A stretch of DNA of 64,000 nt from Serinus canaria (lineage: Eukaryota > Chordata > Aves > Passeriformes > Fringillidae), in assembly GCF_022539315.1 (NCBI RefSeq), contig NC_066322.1, forward strand, positions 20,718,765-20,782,764. The letters are read 5' to 3'. Position 1 is the stretch's first letter. Each line of letters opens with the position of its first letter. A model generated the notes under the pieces. The model was given only the letters and a program-made list of their open reading frames with translations, did not search any database and was not told the DNA's origin. The position numbers and the translations under genes were made by a program. Below are positions 13,598 to 26,800 of the stretch, piece after piece.

Positions 13598-14559
13598 ATA
13601 TGGTGATGTTTATGATGCATTAAAAACACAAACAGTATGTACACGTTCTAATGGAACTGACTTTTCCAAATACTGCACTTCAATACTACATGTTTCCTAA
13701 TGGAGGTCATGTTATAATTTAACTTTGCTGCTTTGGGGGGAGTAGAAGGCAGAGAGATGAAAAGATAAACACATGTGTTTCTTAGGTTCTATTTAGTATT
13801 ACACTGCAAGTACTTTTTCACAAGGGCATGTTTGTTCCTAACTAATTATGCTAAAAATTATTGTAATTATATATAAACTGGAATTGTCTTTGAGAACTGT
13901 GAAAACTTTCTATAATGGCGTTTATTTCTAAAAATGACTGAATTAAAAAGGGCCTAGCCTCTTGGGTAGGGACTTCAAGAGAAAACTTGTAAATAGGGGT
14001 TTATGGTAAAAATTTTTAATACAAGTTCAGTGTCATGAAGTGTAATGTTTTCTGTAAAAATAACTTCTTGAAAATTCTTTAAATATGTGTAATTGTGTAA
14101 AATCTGAAGGCTTTTTAGATGGTGCTGGGTAAGGTAGGTAGTTAATCACAGAATTATTGAGCAGTTCCAATCACAGTAAACAACTTTGGAAAAATGCTGT
14201 CAACTGTGCACTGAAGTACACTTTATATTTAAGTATATACAGAGATTTACTGAAGCTTTTTTAAAAGTTTATTTCTTAGCAAATTCCTTATGATTGTCTA
14301 CATAGTCTGTCTGTTTCAGAAGTTGAATTGCCTGTGATACAGAAATTCCAAAACGAAGCATGTCTCTTTGAGGAAGTGGAGGCACAGGGAAAGGATGGGA
14401 CAAAAAGGGAAGCAGCTCAGTCTTTCAAAGGGTTTGGTAACTTGAAAAAGAAAAGCACAAAGCAAACAAAATGACAAAACCTGATGCACTCAAAAGAATT
14501 GACTTTTTAAAAATTTTGTTACATAATAAGAAAGAAATACTTAAATTTGTATTGAAGGG

Positions 14560-14572
14560 AATAAAAAATAAA
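14560..14572 (+). terminator. STXBP3: Tandem poly(A) signals, candidate STXBP3 3' end
   Basis: Two overlapping AATAAA hexamers (14560-14565 and 14567-14572) lie about 960 nt after the STXBP3 stop codon, in AT-rich sequence. They are the first clear cluster downstream of the stop. Another AATAAA-type site near 16665 could end a longer isoform. Actual cleavage sites cannot be read from sequence alone. Confidence 0.5.
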
Positions 14573-15443
14573 ATTGTATTAATTCTGTAATATTGGTGAT
14601 GTTTAGATTTCTCTTTAAAAATTAAGTAATTAAAATTACTGAACTTTTAATGGGATGTTGTATTTATGTGCCTTGAAATGTTAGTTTGTTGTATGTAGAA
14701 TTCAAGAGAAATGTTATAATGAAAAATAATAGATTACTTGTGTCCTTTTGTTTTCCTTTTCCCAATGATGAGTATTTATTATTTTTTTGTGATTTTGGTT
14801 TTTTCCCTTTATTTTTGCTCTCAGGTTAACCAATACTTTAAGAGAACATTTTTGTTAGATGAGTTCATTCAGAGTTAATTAGAAGGTGGAAAAAGGTTAA
14901 GTTCTTCCCCTATATCAGAGAGGAATGAAAGGGGAGGACATGGCATAATGATTCTAAAATGTTGCAGGACATGGGGTGTGATGAGAATAAGTGGCTGTAG
15001 CACGCAAATGCACCTAAATGAGTTTGGAATTGAATCTACACTGTAGGACGACCGAAGCAACACTTTTAAATCAGTTGGTTCATCTAATACCATGTACATC
15101 ACAACCTTAAAAATATAGCAGAAATATGTTGGTTTTGTGAATTCTAGTTTATAACTCTATCACAGTAAAAATCCAGAGTAAAAGTACTTATCTAAGCAAT
15201 GCTGTGTTCAATGTGATGCACACTCTGAAATTGGTACTGGAAAATTGCACTAAAATTATATATCTATTTCTTACACCTTTGGCAAGAGAAACCCAAGTTT
15301 GTTGTAACAGCTACATGTAGGTGCAATTTTTTTTCCTATTCCTAGAGCTGAAAGTAGTTAAGTACAGAAAAAAATAGCTGATGTCAGTGTTACACTTAGG
15401 GACTGAAATAATTGATTTCAGCAGTATAGAAAATCCATTTGTT

Positions 15444-15445
<2 letters not shown>

Positions 15446-15476
<31 letters not shown>

Positions 15477-15640
15477 GCATAGAGTTGAAGAAATACCAGC
15501 TCGCAAATCTGGATTAATTCTGTATATTCAGCACTTAAGTCTTTTCCCATGTCTCTGCTTCAGGCCTAAGTGTTGTCACCGCCTCAGACTGATAGCTGAT
15601 AACTCAAAAGTCTTAGTCTGTTGTTTTTTTTTTTTTTTTT
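15446..15640. repeat. Pair of poly(T) tracts, 27 and 17 nt
   Basis: There is a run of 27 T at 15446-15472 and another of 17 T at 15624-15640. Read on the minus strand they are A tails 151 bp apart, which could mark old poly(A)-type retroposed fragments. I recognise no source gene in the sequence between them. Simple slippage is the plainer explanation. Confidence 0.7.
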
Positions 15641-17455
15641 ATCCCTTATCCACTTTTTCCATCAGGCCAAGTAAAGCCAAATGTTACTGCCAAGGTGGAA
15701 TAATGAAGATGCTTTATGATAAGAAATCTGGCACCAATATGTAGCTCAAAACAGCTTATGAAGGGAGTAAGTGGAAGTTATATTCAAGATATTTGGGTTT
15801 TTTCCCCAAGGATCTTCTCTGCTATGTTTTTCCTAGATCAAGAATCATATTCTCAAGAATGAGCAAGAGTTCTGTCAGGATAAACAAAAACTTAGCATTT
15901 CAGAGTACATGTACAAGGTATAGTATAATTTTGAAAGTTCATATTTCATATCATCTGTATTAAAATACTTACCTAATGCTACATGTGGGCTCAGCAATCG
16001 GTTTTTAAAGTTGAATCTGGAAATCTGGACAAGATTCAGAAATTACTAAGAAAAATCAAAGGTATGGAACAATCTTCATGTCAAGAATGACAAGACTAGC
16101 ATCCTTAATCAAGGGTGAAAGAAGATGATGGTGGAGTGTGAGATGGAAGCCTCAAAGGTCCTATTAGTGTTTAGACTGAAGGGTTGTCTTCCTATTCAGT
16201 GTGTGAAGTTACAGGTGAAACCTGCAACTGTCAAATCAGACAAAAGGACCTTTAGCATCCGAGATGTCATGCAGTCATGACATGCTCTTAATTGTTATAT
16301 TGAAGAAAAATCCTCAACATAAGGCAAGTATTTATAGAGCTAATAAGTATAAATGTAACTGCTGATTTGGAAGGATTCTGGGCTTTCAATTTGCCAGAGA
16401 GTGTTCTGAGGATTTCACTACATGATTGTCTTATTCAGTCTGATCTTTCTTAGGCAGTTGCTGTCAGGCCCAGGACAGCAGGTGCAGGGATCCAGGATAA
16501 AACAGAAGGTTTAGAACCTGAATCACAAGCTGCTCTTGTGATGTGGAGAGATTTCTGTGAAAGAGATTAATTTCTTTTTTTAATTGCATCTAGGAAGCTG
16601 CAGCAATTACTTCCTTTAATAACTTTATTTGCAAATAATGGGGACATTCCAAACACTAAACTAAATAAAGCAAAACCAGAGATTATAAGGAGAGGGAAAT
16701 GAAGTTATAAGGATATACAGTAAGAGGCTAAGGAGGAAAAGAGTTGAATGGTATTGTTGGCTGTGAAGGGTGGAAGAAGCCCTGAAAAAAGCCCATGACT
16801 CAGGCTAGTGAGCAAGTGGCACATGGCAGTGAGTTTAGCAATCACTGCTTGTATGAATAGAGTCTGAATTATTTCTGTGTCCTCCACTGATGAAATTGCT
16901 CAGGTTTGCCTGAAAATGGCTGTCCTTTTTAAGGAATGTACTGGCATTTCTAATTTGGTTTTCATCAGTCCTTATGTCCTTTGGCTTCAGTGAGTAGCAG
17001 CCCTGATAACACAAGGCTGTTAGCTGCTTGCCTTTAATCACTGCAGTTAAATGGATGTTAGAATGAAAATAATAGATGACTTTTCTTGGCTCACTGAATT
17101 TCTACAGTATTTTAAAATTTTCCAACCTACTTACCATCAGCTAAAATGTCAAAGCCAGATATATCTGACAAATTAAGGACATCAAATTGAAGGAAGCAAT
17201 TTAATTGTTACAAATACATAAACAACAAATGGTGTAATTCAGTCATTGCAACATACAAAGATGTTTCTTAAAAACAAACAACTCTCAATGTAGGACACTC
17301 TAAAACCAAAATAATTCCAAGTGTTGACTATGATCTGATATGTTAACATGATGTTTGCTTCTAGATGTCTCAGGTACAGAGGCTGTTTTCTCTTGGTGTG
17401 ATTAGGCAGCTGCTGTTGAAATGTGAGAAGAAATTATATGTAGTAATGACTGGGA

Positions 17456-17461
17456 TTTATT
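17456..17461 (-). terminator. AKNAD1: Candidate AKNAD1 poly(A) signal
   Basis: TTTATT on the plus strand is AATAAA on the minus strand, about 360 nt beyond the AKNAD1 stop. It is the nearest canonical hexamer I noticed downstream on that strand. Confidence 0.4.
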
Positions 17462-17817
17462 CTCACACTTGGAAATGGGGAGAAATCCAAGTCAGAAAGT
17501 TATTTTTGCTAGTTTAAGCTAAACTTTATGAAGCTGTCTTAAGTGAATACTTGCAGAAGGTGTCTGTACACAGTAATGGGATTAGCCAACCTTCTAAAGA
17601 CTTTCAGTAGAATTAATGATTTGTTTTACAGTTCTAAGACTGAGTGTAAATGTGGAATGCCTATGTGCTCTGGTTTGGTTTAGTACCAACAGGTACAGAA
17701 CAGCTGACAAAGTTAGCTAGCTGACCTTTTCATGTTTGTGTTCATCATTTGATTTTTGCAGAGATACTAACACTTCAGTATGAATCAGCAGAACAATATA
17801 GCATTTGAACTAGATAA

Positions 17818-20800
17818 TTAAAACTGTTTTCTCTTAACTTTAGCTAGATCTTCTGAAACTGCTTGTACCATTCGTTCTGTAGCTTTCTTCAAACTGTTTG
17901 CTGTCTCTATGGCATGATCCAGAGTAGAACTTAAGACCTGTTGGAAATAATAAAATGTAGCCTTGTTAATAGTGAAGGCATATGTACACATAGGTACTGG
18001 AAAAAGAGGATGTTTAAGGTTTTGTCCATGATTTTCACTCCGAATATGTATTGAGAAGTAAAAATTGAGTCACATGATAGACTGCTCTAGGATTCAAGTT
18101 GGAAGTATCTGTTAATCATTTCTCTGTCTATTCATTTGAACTGAGGGACATTTACGCCTTTCTAATGTATCAGTTCAAGCGTGGTGACTGTTTTTGGTAC
18201 TGAGAAGGCTTTCTTGAGGTTTTGATAGTGGTTTGTCTAGCTAGGCTTTATTTCAGTCTATGAAACAAAATTCTAGAGATAAGACCCAGTGCTATTTTTT
18301 GGTCTATTTCACCTTTCATACAGGGACTGAGTTGCACAATCTATATGAAGAAATATACTAACGTATAAGCCAAAATGCTTGGGATTTAAACTCCCTCTTG
18401 TCTTACCCTCAAATGCACTACACATGCTTAGATCATAGGAATCAGCTTGCTAAGAATGGGATGTTCTACAGTGCCATGAGGTATGGAGGTAATCTTTCCA
18501 AGAAAGATGTGTTGCTTTTAATTTTCACTCAAAAGTCTTACATTTGCATAGGAATCACTGGCATTTCCGTCTCTGATGTTGATTGCAGATTTTCTCTGGG
18601 CAGATTTCTTACTGGGTATGTATTGATGTGAAAGGATAATTTTATCATATGTGCTTGAACAGCAGGTTTTGGCAGCCACTAAGGATTTCCTAAAGATAAG
18701 ATATATAGAATAAAATACAATTTAAGTAAGGAAAAGAACTTCTACAGTATGAATCACATACATACACCTGATAACGCTTGGCTGCAAGTTAATTTTATGG
18801 TAAGTAGAATTTTCCATGGAATTGTAAAGCACAGTCCATCATTATTTGTGTTCTGTCTGCATTGCAATAAAACAAAAAATGTTCTAGGATGCAGAGTAAG
18901 AAAATTTCTCATAATAGCAGCATTCTCACTGTGTTCTGTGCCACTGTGCAGCTCTCAAGTGCAGCTGCTGAACTTCCAGGCAATTACTGCTATTGAGTAA
19001 AGCTGTCCAAAAATACTGTGACAAAACTTGTTTGCATTTCAGTCTAGTCTGTGCTACTGTTAGGAATCCATTTTGTTTCTGTCTCAGGGCGTAATTTAAT
19101 GTTAACAACTATTAAAAGCAGGATTATTACTTGTAGAGAAATAGTTGGTGGCAAACAGAGCTGCATCCTAAAAATACTGGCCTACTTTTGAATCTTTGAA
19201 TGGGAACATCCTTTTGAAGTGAATTTTTTTCATTGCTAAATGTGTCAGCTAAAGAAGTTAGATTAGTTCTTCACTCCTAATGTAATGAAGAGTGAAAATG
19301 TAAGACTTGTTTACACATGTTCTTCAAGCAAATATTTTAATTTCACTAAAGAGTGAAATTCTAATATACAACATGAACTGCAAAAGATAAAATATTATTC
19401 CTGCTTATGATACTTGGTGTTTTTTCCATGCTGAATCTTCAACAATGGAGTTTTCTGTTGTACTACATAGTTTTTACTACAGCTTACCTTTCACAAAGTC
19501 TGGTTACATCTCCACCTGGCTGATTGGGTTTTTGAGCCTTTTGAGTGGAGATTCTCTTCTGTGAATAAGCTGGAGTTGTTGAGGCTGGAGATGTTGAGGT
19601 TTGAAACAAAAAAAAAGGTAATTTTCTGTGTATTTTTTTTCTCTTTAGCATAAATTAAAGATCAAGTAACTATCACTGCTGAATAAAACTTGAATATGTT
19701 TAAAGTTTTTTGTAAATGAGGACAGATTAAACTTTTTGTGTTTGCTCTAGCTGGCAAATGAAACACAGATTTATATTAAATTTCATACAGTGAAAGACTG
19801 CAGTGGGGAAGTGTAGAATAATCAGTGTCATAATCCTAATAATGAATACTACTTTTATTTGTAGTTTCACAGGCTTGCTAGAGACAAATAGTTAATTTAT
19901 GCTTTCTTCTTGATGAAATTTTGTATTTTTCTTTAAGCAGTTTTTTCTTATGCTCAAGAGAGTCTAAATGACTTGAAAAAGGTTCATGTTCAGATGATTT
20001 AATTTTTTTTAATTAGGCTCCCCTTGACTTTGCTGCATGTCACACAATATGAGGGTAGAGCTGGAATTTTCTTTAGTACTTGTTTATACTATGTTAGGTA
20101 ATGGCTGGCACTATAAAAGTTGGCACAGTAATGCCTAATTTTCATGTCCTTTCATTTGCCTTTGCAAAATTCCTGCCATAAATGAAATATGAAAGAGATT
20201 CCACTCATAAAGAACCAGGGAAAGTTAAATCTGTTATGCATGGAGATTCAACTTGACCAGGTGTGTAAAAGTTGGATTTACAGTGCTAATGACTACTTAT
20301 ACTAAATTAAATGTGGTTTGGTATGTGCAGTGTGGCTTTCTGCCCCTAAAAAGCTAGCCTGTGTTTAATTACCCATCATACTTACAGGAGGAACCAGAGC
20401 TTCTTTTTCTACACAGGGTACAAGAGTGAACAGACTCTTTGTAATTCCTGAGTTTTACTTGATCTCTGCTTCCCCTGGGGCATCTGCATCTAAGTTCTGG
20501 AAACCAAGAGATATGTGGTTTAGAAAAACAAAACTATAAGCAATGTTTCCTTGTGGATGTTCATATTTTTGCAATCACTGTACCTTGTCTCTCTCCACAT
20601 AATATCATATTTAATGATTTGTAACTTAGACTGTCACAGCTGACAAGGTCCTTACTTTGTGAATCATTATAAGAATCACAGGCTCTGTCTTCTGAGAAGT
20701 CTTCTGAATCACTGCCTAAAATTCAAAAAATAAGTTAAAAGGGTCTGAAATATGAGAAGCTTTGGCTAATGTGCTCAGGTAATGATTTGGTTTTCAGCAC

Positions 20801-23800
20801 TGTAATTTTAGAGTGTTTTGCTGCCATTAATACTGCTGCAATTTGAGGAAGTACTTTTCACCCCCTGGAGAGTGGGGATTGAGTTAAAGATTAGCTTTCA
20901 GCCCTGTCTGCAAGCTTGGAATGTAATTTTCTGGTGGTGCTTATTTTCGGAGCAAGAATTGTTGGCTTTTTTCCTTTCTCCATGTCCTTGGTCCATAGTG
21001 TTATGGGAACAGTGCAGCATAATAGGAATGGGATGAGAGTTTGAGCAGCTCTAGTATGGCACTGCTTTAACTACTGCACCAACCAGTACAAACAATAATC
21101 CCAGTGTGTTATGTTAAATTAAAAGGATATCACAAAAAAGACAAGGACAACTGATTAACAAAAGGTAAGAAGAAAACCTGTATATTCAGACTTAAAACTG
21201 AATGTAGGACAGCTCATGCTGTTTTCTTTTAGTTGCAAGTTACTAAAAGCTTCAGAATATTCTGCAGTGGAAAGGTAAAATTGTTTTTAAGCAGAAAAAC
21301 GAAGTTGAATCCAAAAACTGAAAGTGGAAATACTGATATGAAGTGTCTCCGTTGTCAGGCTTGGAATCATCTTCTAGAATATTAAATAAATGCAGATCAG
21401 AAGAAAAAGCATAATCAAAGCATTGTATGCACGTTGCTGTCATGCTCTTGAAAGTATTAGCAGTGGCAATATTTGGAAACTTATCTAGAAAGCTGAATTA
21501 GATTCATAGAGTAATTCAGGTTGGAAAGGACTTCTGGACATCATCTGATTCTGTCCGCTCTCAAAGCAGGCCCAACTTAAATGAAGTTGCTTAGAACTCT
21601 GTCCAGTTGAGATCTGATTATCTCTGAGAGTGGATATGCCACAACCTCCCTAGAGCAAACTGTTTCAATGCTTGAGCAAGTTCAAAATCTTTCATTCATA
21701 TCTAAATGAAAATTGCATTGCAATATGTCTGTTGCCTCTTGGTCTGTCACTGAGAGTTCCACAGTGAATTTGACCTGGTGTTCTTTTTAGTTTCCTTTTT
21801 ATTCTTGGTGTTTTGTGCTCTGCTAAGCAGTAACATCTGTAAAAACTACAATTTTCATGTTGAGACATAAAAGGAATGTATTTCTTCCCAGGTTTAAGCA
21901 CGGTTCTGACCTTTATATGCCCTCATGTCTTCCTCATGACTTACTCAGGTTGGTATCTGATAAATCAGTTGGTTTTCTCTGCATGAAGAGTGGAGATGTT
22001 CCAGTTTCTCCTTCCTGGATATTTGTATTTCTTTGAGCATGAAAACAGAATATTTTTATTGTACCTTAATATTTCTATGATGAGACTTACAAACATCTTA
22101 TACTAATGATTAATTACTTCTTAATTGAGAAGAAATAATATTTATCCACAGAAAGAAATTTACTTGTATCAGTTATCTGAAAAGGTGGTAAGCAGAAGTT
22201 TAATTATTAACTAGTTGAAAAATAATTAACCCTTTAGTTAAAGGACACATTCGGACAAAAGCACCCTGACTTCCCACAACTGTTAAAAATGCTTAAAAGT
22301 AGAGATCTTGATAATCCTGCATTGGAATAGTAAAGTAATGTGAAATCTTAGATACATCCATCTGTTACCACTGATATTATTTTGATACAACATACATTAA
22401 ATAGGATTTGGTGTCTTAGTAACTTTGAACTCTTAATAGGGCTTTAATTTAATGTCTTTAGATAATTAGAGGAATATTTGAGATGTACCTTCTGAGAGAA
22501 AAGGAACAAGGTTCCTTGTTTGAGTTACTTGATGTGTATTTTTAACTTTGGGTGTACAGGATCAACAAGTTTATTTGGAAAATTTTCTGCCTGTTCATGA
22601 ACATAATGATCAGATGATTGAACTAATAGTCTTTCAATGACAGAGAAAAAGTGGAAGCTAGGTGAGTTTTACTAGACAACTATTAACACCTACCCTATAA
22701 AATAATGGGACAGAATTAGGTTAATGTGACTGTTCTCTGTGCTGCACGCATTCTTTTCCCAGAAGCTCTGCTTCTCTACTGGAACTTAGTTCAGTTCTCT
22801 TTTTTTAACCTTAGAATTGTTAAGGAGGGGCACTTATTTTTCTAATATCATTGAGATGTTAAACACCTATCAAATGCTTCCTAGGAGGGTGGAGATAGTG
22901 TTTAGAGCTTTCACAAGGTTTTGATTGTTAATTATGTAAGGATCTGCATCCCTCCCTTTTCTTCTTTAAATAAAAATACCACACAAATATTGGCAAACTA
23001 TCTTTTACTGGCACTGTACTCTGACTAGTTATTCACATCCTGAATTTGTGTGGCTGTCATGAATTTTATACAGAAGTATGATTTAACTCCTAGGTGCAAG
23101 TGACAGTGGTGTTTTGGCTTCAGGAAATACTTTCAGACTGAGAAAGGTAAGAAGACCAGGCTAGGAGGAATTCTTGGATATGCAATTATAGAATTCTGTA
23201 GAATTTTTATTCTGGTAATATTTGAGTTGCGTTTCAGAGATTTCAGCATCCTAATTTTCTTATTCAGAAATTAATTTTATATATGATTTTATAATAACTT
23301 CAGCAGTTGTTTCCAAGTTTTCACTTACCTGTGCAGACAAAGGTTGCACTTTTTGCCTTCTAAAGAAAATTGATCTGCTGATGGGATTACATCAGTTGTC
23401 TGACTTCTTTCTCCCTCATGCTTCTTGTGAAAAAATGGAGTTTCAGTACCTCTTGTTTGTGGAAGATCAGCAGTGCTTGAAACTGCCAAGCTCTGTACAA
23501 AGGAACAAAGCACAAACACAAGAGTAGGTGGGCCTTGCATTGCAAGGTATGACTCCTACCAAACAGCATCTCCTCAGGCTCTCCTACCATTTTTCCTTGA
23601 AGCCCAAGTGACCTAAAACATTGGTTATGAAAGCATTTGTTGAGACTTACCTCTAGATTTGTAGAAGACAGTAAGATTTTTTTTTTGCGGGGGGGTGGTG
23701 AGTGTGTAGGTGTATTTATGATCTGGGAGAAAATATTACCATTCTTAGGAGTAAACTCAATTTTCTGTAGCACAGTACTGTTTGGTCTTCTAGTAACTCT

Positions 23801-26800
23801 GCAGCTTAAGATCTTGGACAAAGTAATTTTTCCTCCCACAAAATGATAGTGATTAATTCCCCAAAACAGCTTTGCAGAAGTTAAATTAGCTACTCATATT
23901 TTCTTACTGTGAAATAAATGCTTTTGAAACTGGAACTAAGAACATTCAGTATAGTTTTCTTTTTCTACTTAGGTTTCTGTTACAGTTAATTACATATTTT
24001 GAAGTTAATATTTCATTTTAAATATTTTCTTTTGAAGTAATGAGCTGTCTAAAAGCATCATGCTGTTACTAGAGAAGAACATACAATCACACAACTGCAC
24101 TTAGGTTCTCAAGACTTGCATCAATAAAACAGAATAATTGTAGTGTTTAATAAAAGTCAGTTACCTCACAGATAGACTGGGCAGATTCACAGGAAGTCAG
24201 TAACGATGACAGGCTGCCTTTGCTGCCTTCCATTTGTTCTTGAATGCCTTCAAGCAGCATGCCAAGTCTGAATATTCCTCCTTCCACCCTTCTAAATCCA
24301 ATCACAACTCACAGTTACTTAAAAATCTCTAAAATTATCTTTTATTTCTAACCATGAAAACCATAGTGGAAATCACAGTACATTTCCCATAAAATAAAAA
24401 AATAAAATGTATGGAGTTGTCAGAGTACCTTTTAAGTATTTGAATTAATCATATAGATATCCAATTACAAGTAGGACACATAAAGCCCAAGGTGAATTTT
24501 TGGCCAAACAACTTACAGTTTACCACATTAAGATAATGTTTTCACTTCAGGAAATCTCTAATGGATAAATGAAGCAAAATCTGTAAGACAGTCAAAGAAA
24601 ATATACTAATGTACTACTTAGCACTTCTCTTCTAACCTCTCAGGATCAAACTCTCCAAGGTTGATAGGCTTGTCCTTGTAGTTCTGCAGCTGTAAGTTGT
24701 GGTGCTCTTCTCTAGCTTTTAAATAATTTCTTTCCAAGGCATCAAGGTATCTTTTCAGTTGATTTAATGCCTTCATCAATAAGAAATAATTCAATACAAA
24801 ATGTCATGATAACTTAGAATAAGTAGCTGTCACTATGTCTTGCTATGTAAGCCAGATGTTATTTGCAGTGCTGTTGGTAAGAATTTTGGCAGTTCTCTGA
24901 ACTGCAACAGGACTGCATATTGTATATTCACCTAATACTCTGTGCTGTTCTATTACATCCAGGTAAAATAATAAAAATTATTTCTGAACTGATGCCCTAC
25001 ATGTCAAAATTCCTAACTTATATGGCAACTTCAGGCCTTTTATTAGTAGTTTTAAGTCAGAATCTTAAAAGATTTAAGAATTTGTCCACCTACTAAACAC
25101 CTTCATTTTTGCTTCCTAATCTCATACCTTCAGTCTGAATTGAGAAGAGTAAATATCCATTTCAGGTAAACGTCAAGAAATTGCAAGTCTAGAGCCATTT
25201 CAAGTGTATTTTAGATAGCTCAAAAATACATAAATTAATTTACCAGATATTTGTCTTGTAAAAAGAGTGTTTCGTGGATCATATATTTAGAGAAGTCTTC
25301 CACCTTCAAGACAAAATATTTGACTTAATTATTATGTTTAAACAAATTTGCCAAGACAGTATGGAATTTGAGCATCAGTGCAAAGTGTATATTGAAACAG
25401 AGCTCTTACTTTCTTAGTCAGTTGCTCTGTCTGATCCTTTAGTATTTGAGACATCTTTTCTCCGAGTGTTATTTCTGGCAGTGAATCAGAAGGATTTAGA
25501 CACTGTGCTTTTACCATCCCAGCTGCTGGTAGTGCTGATGCTGCTGTTCCAGCCTGCAGTCCTATGGAACACAAGGGAAGATTGGTCAATTGCAATTTTG
25601 GCCCCAAAATTTAATCAAATTACATTCAATAGTCATTTGCATAGCTACTGTAATTTTATTTACTTGCTTTAAGCAAACCATGTGTAGGTTGTACAGGGAC
25701 AGGAGCACGTAATGTGATGACATCAGGTGGTGTCCCAGTGTGTCCTGAGGAAATGGCAATGTTGGCATTTGCAAAGTCTGACTGAGGAAGTATCTGTTAA
25801 AAGGAGAACCTTCATTATAGATACAATGTATAGAACACTTATGGAGCTGGACAAAAAATTTTAACTCAAAATACAAAGTATTAACAAAATGTTTATTATA
25901 ACAGTACCATTTAATTTTCTGAGTTGACAGAAAATTAATGTGTAAAGTATCTCACTGTATAAGTACTTAAAATACGTCTCTGTGTTGTGAAAATATAGAG
26001 GATTTGTATAAATGGGAAATATAATATGAAGGTGACAAAATAGTTTTAGGGGATAGTCATAGTCCTAGAGGTAAAGAAGAATGACCTCAAAAAAAGTGTT
26101 TTGAGAGATTTACCTTAGGATTAAATTTCAGATGGTCAATATGATTCTGGATGGCAGCATGCTGTGTCAGCATCTCATTTGCAGGAGGAAATAATAGGGA
26201 AAACGATTAGAACTTGTTGTATCTCAAGCAATTTATTAAGATGTAAATCTAGGAATGGAATTAAGAACCTGTAAAGCTCAGTGAGTGACCTTCATGTCAG
26301 GGCATGAAATTGAGCAGCAGTTATCTGATTACTAACAAGCTTTAAAATAAATTCACAACAGTAAGAGAAATTTTGTTGAAAAAATCCTTTAGAAAGAATT
26401 GACTTGTCAATAAATACCAGTCTCAGGAGTTGAAGAGTGTTAGATATGAAAAAAAGCAAAGATGTTTTAACATGGGCACAGTAAAAATGTTGTTCCTAAA
26501 AATGTATTTGAAGTATTTTTAATGATTTTTAAACATTTAACTCTAGAAATAACACTTTATAGTAGATTTCCTCATGATTTGATAGGAAATGCTTTATCAT
26601 CACAAACCATGTTCCAGTGTTAAATACTGGAGTATTTAATAACACTCAGCCTTTAAATAATGGTAATGATAGTTCTGTATAAAGTCAGTCCCACAGAACT
26701 TTATTTGTGAAAGTAGTTTTTGAGTCAGATGATGTACTCACTGATACCTGCAGAGTGCCTATAGAGCTAGTCATGTTGGATTTTATGGGATAAGAATATC

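Larger units (their letters stand above)
13598..17817. other. Convergent 3' UTR / intergenic region between STXBP3 and AKNAD1
   Basis: This 4.2-kb stretch has no recognised coding exon. It holds the STXBP3 3' UTR, with candidate poly(A) signals near 14560, and, on the opposite strand, the AKNAD1 3' UTR, with a candidate minus-strand AATAAA at 17456-17461. Between them are two long T runs (15446-15472 and 15624-15640). Open frames here are short and contain no family motif I recognise. Confidence 0.7.

Noticed and set aside
23387..23839. 150-aa minus-strand open frame
   Set aside because: It overlaps the AKNAD1 exon 23492-23329 in the wrong frame and runs through its acceptor into intron. The frame that joins the neighbouring exons is a different one.
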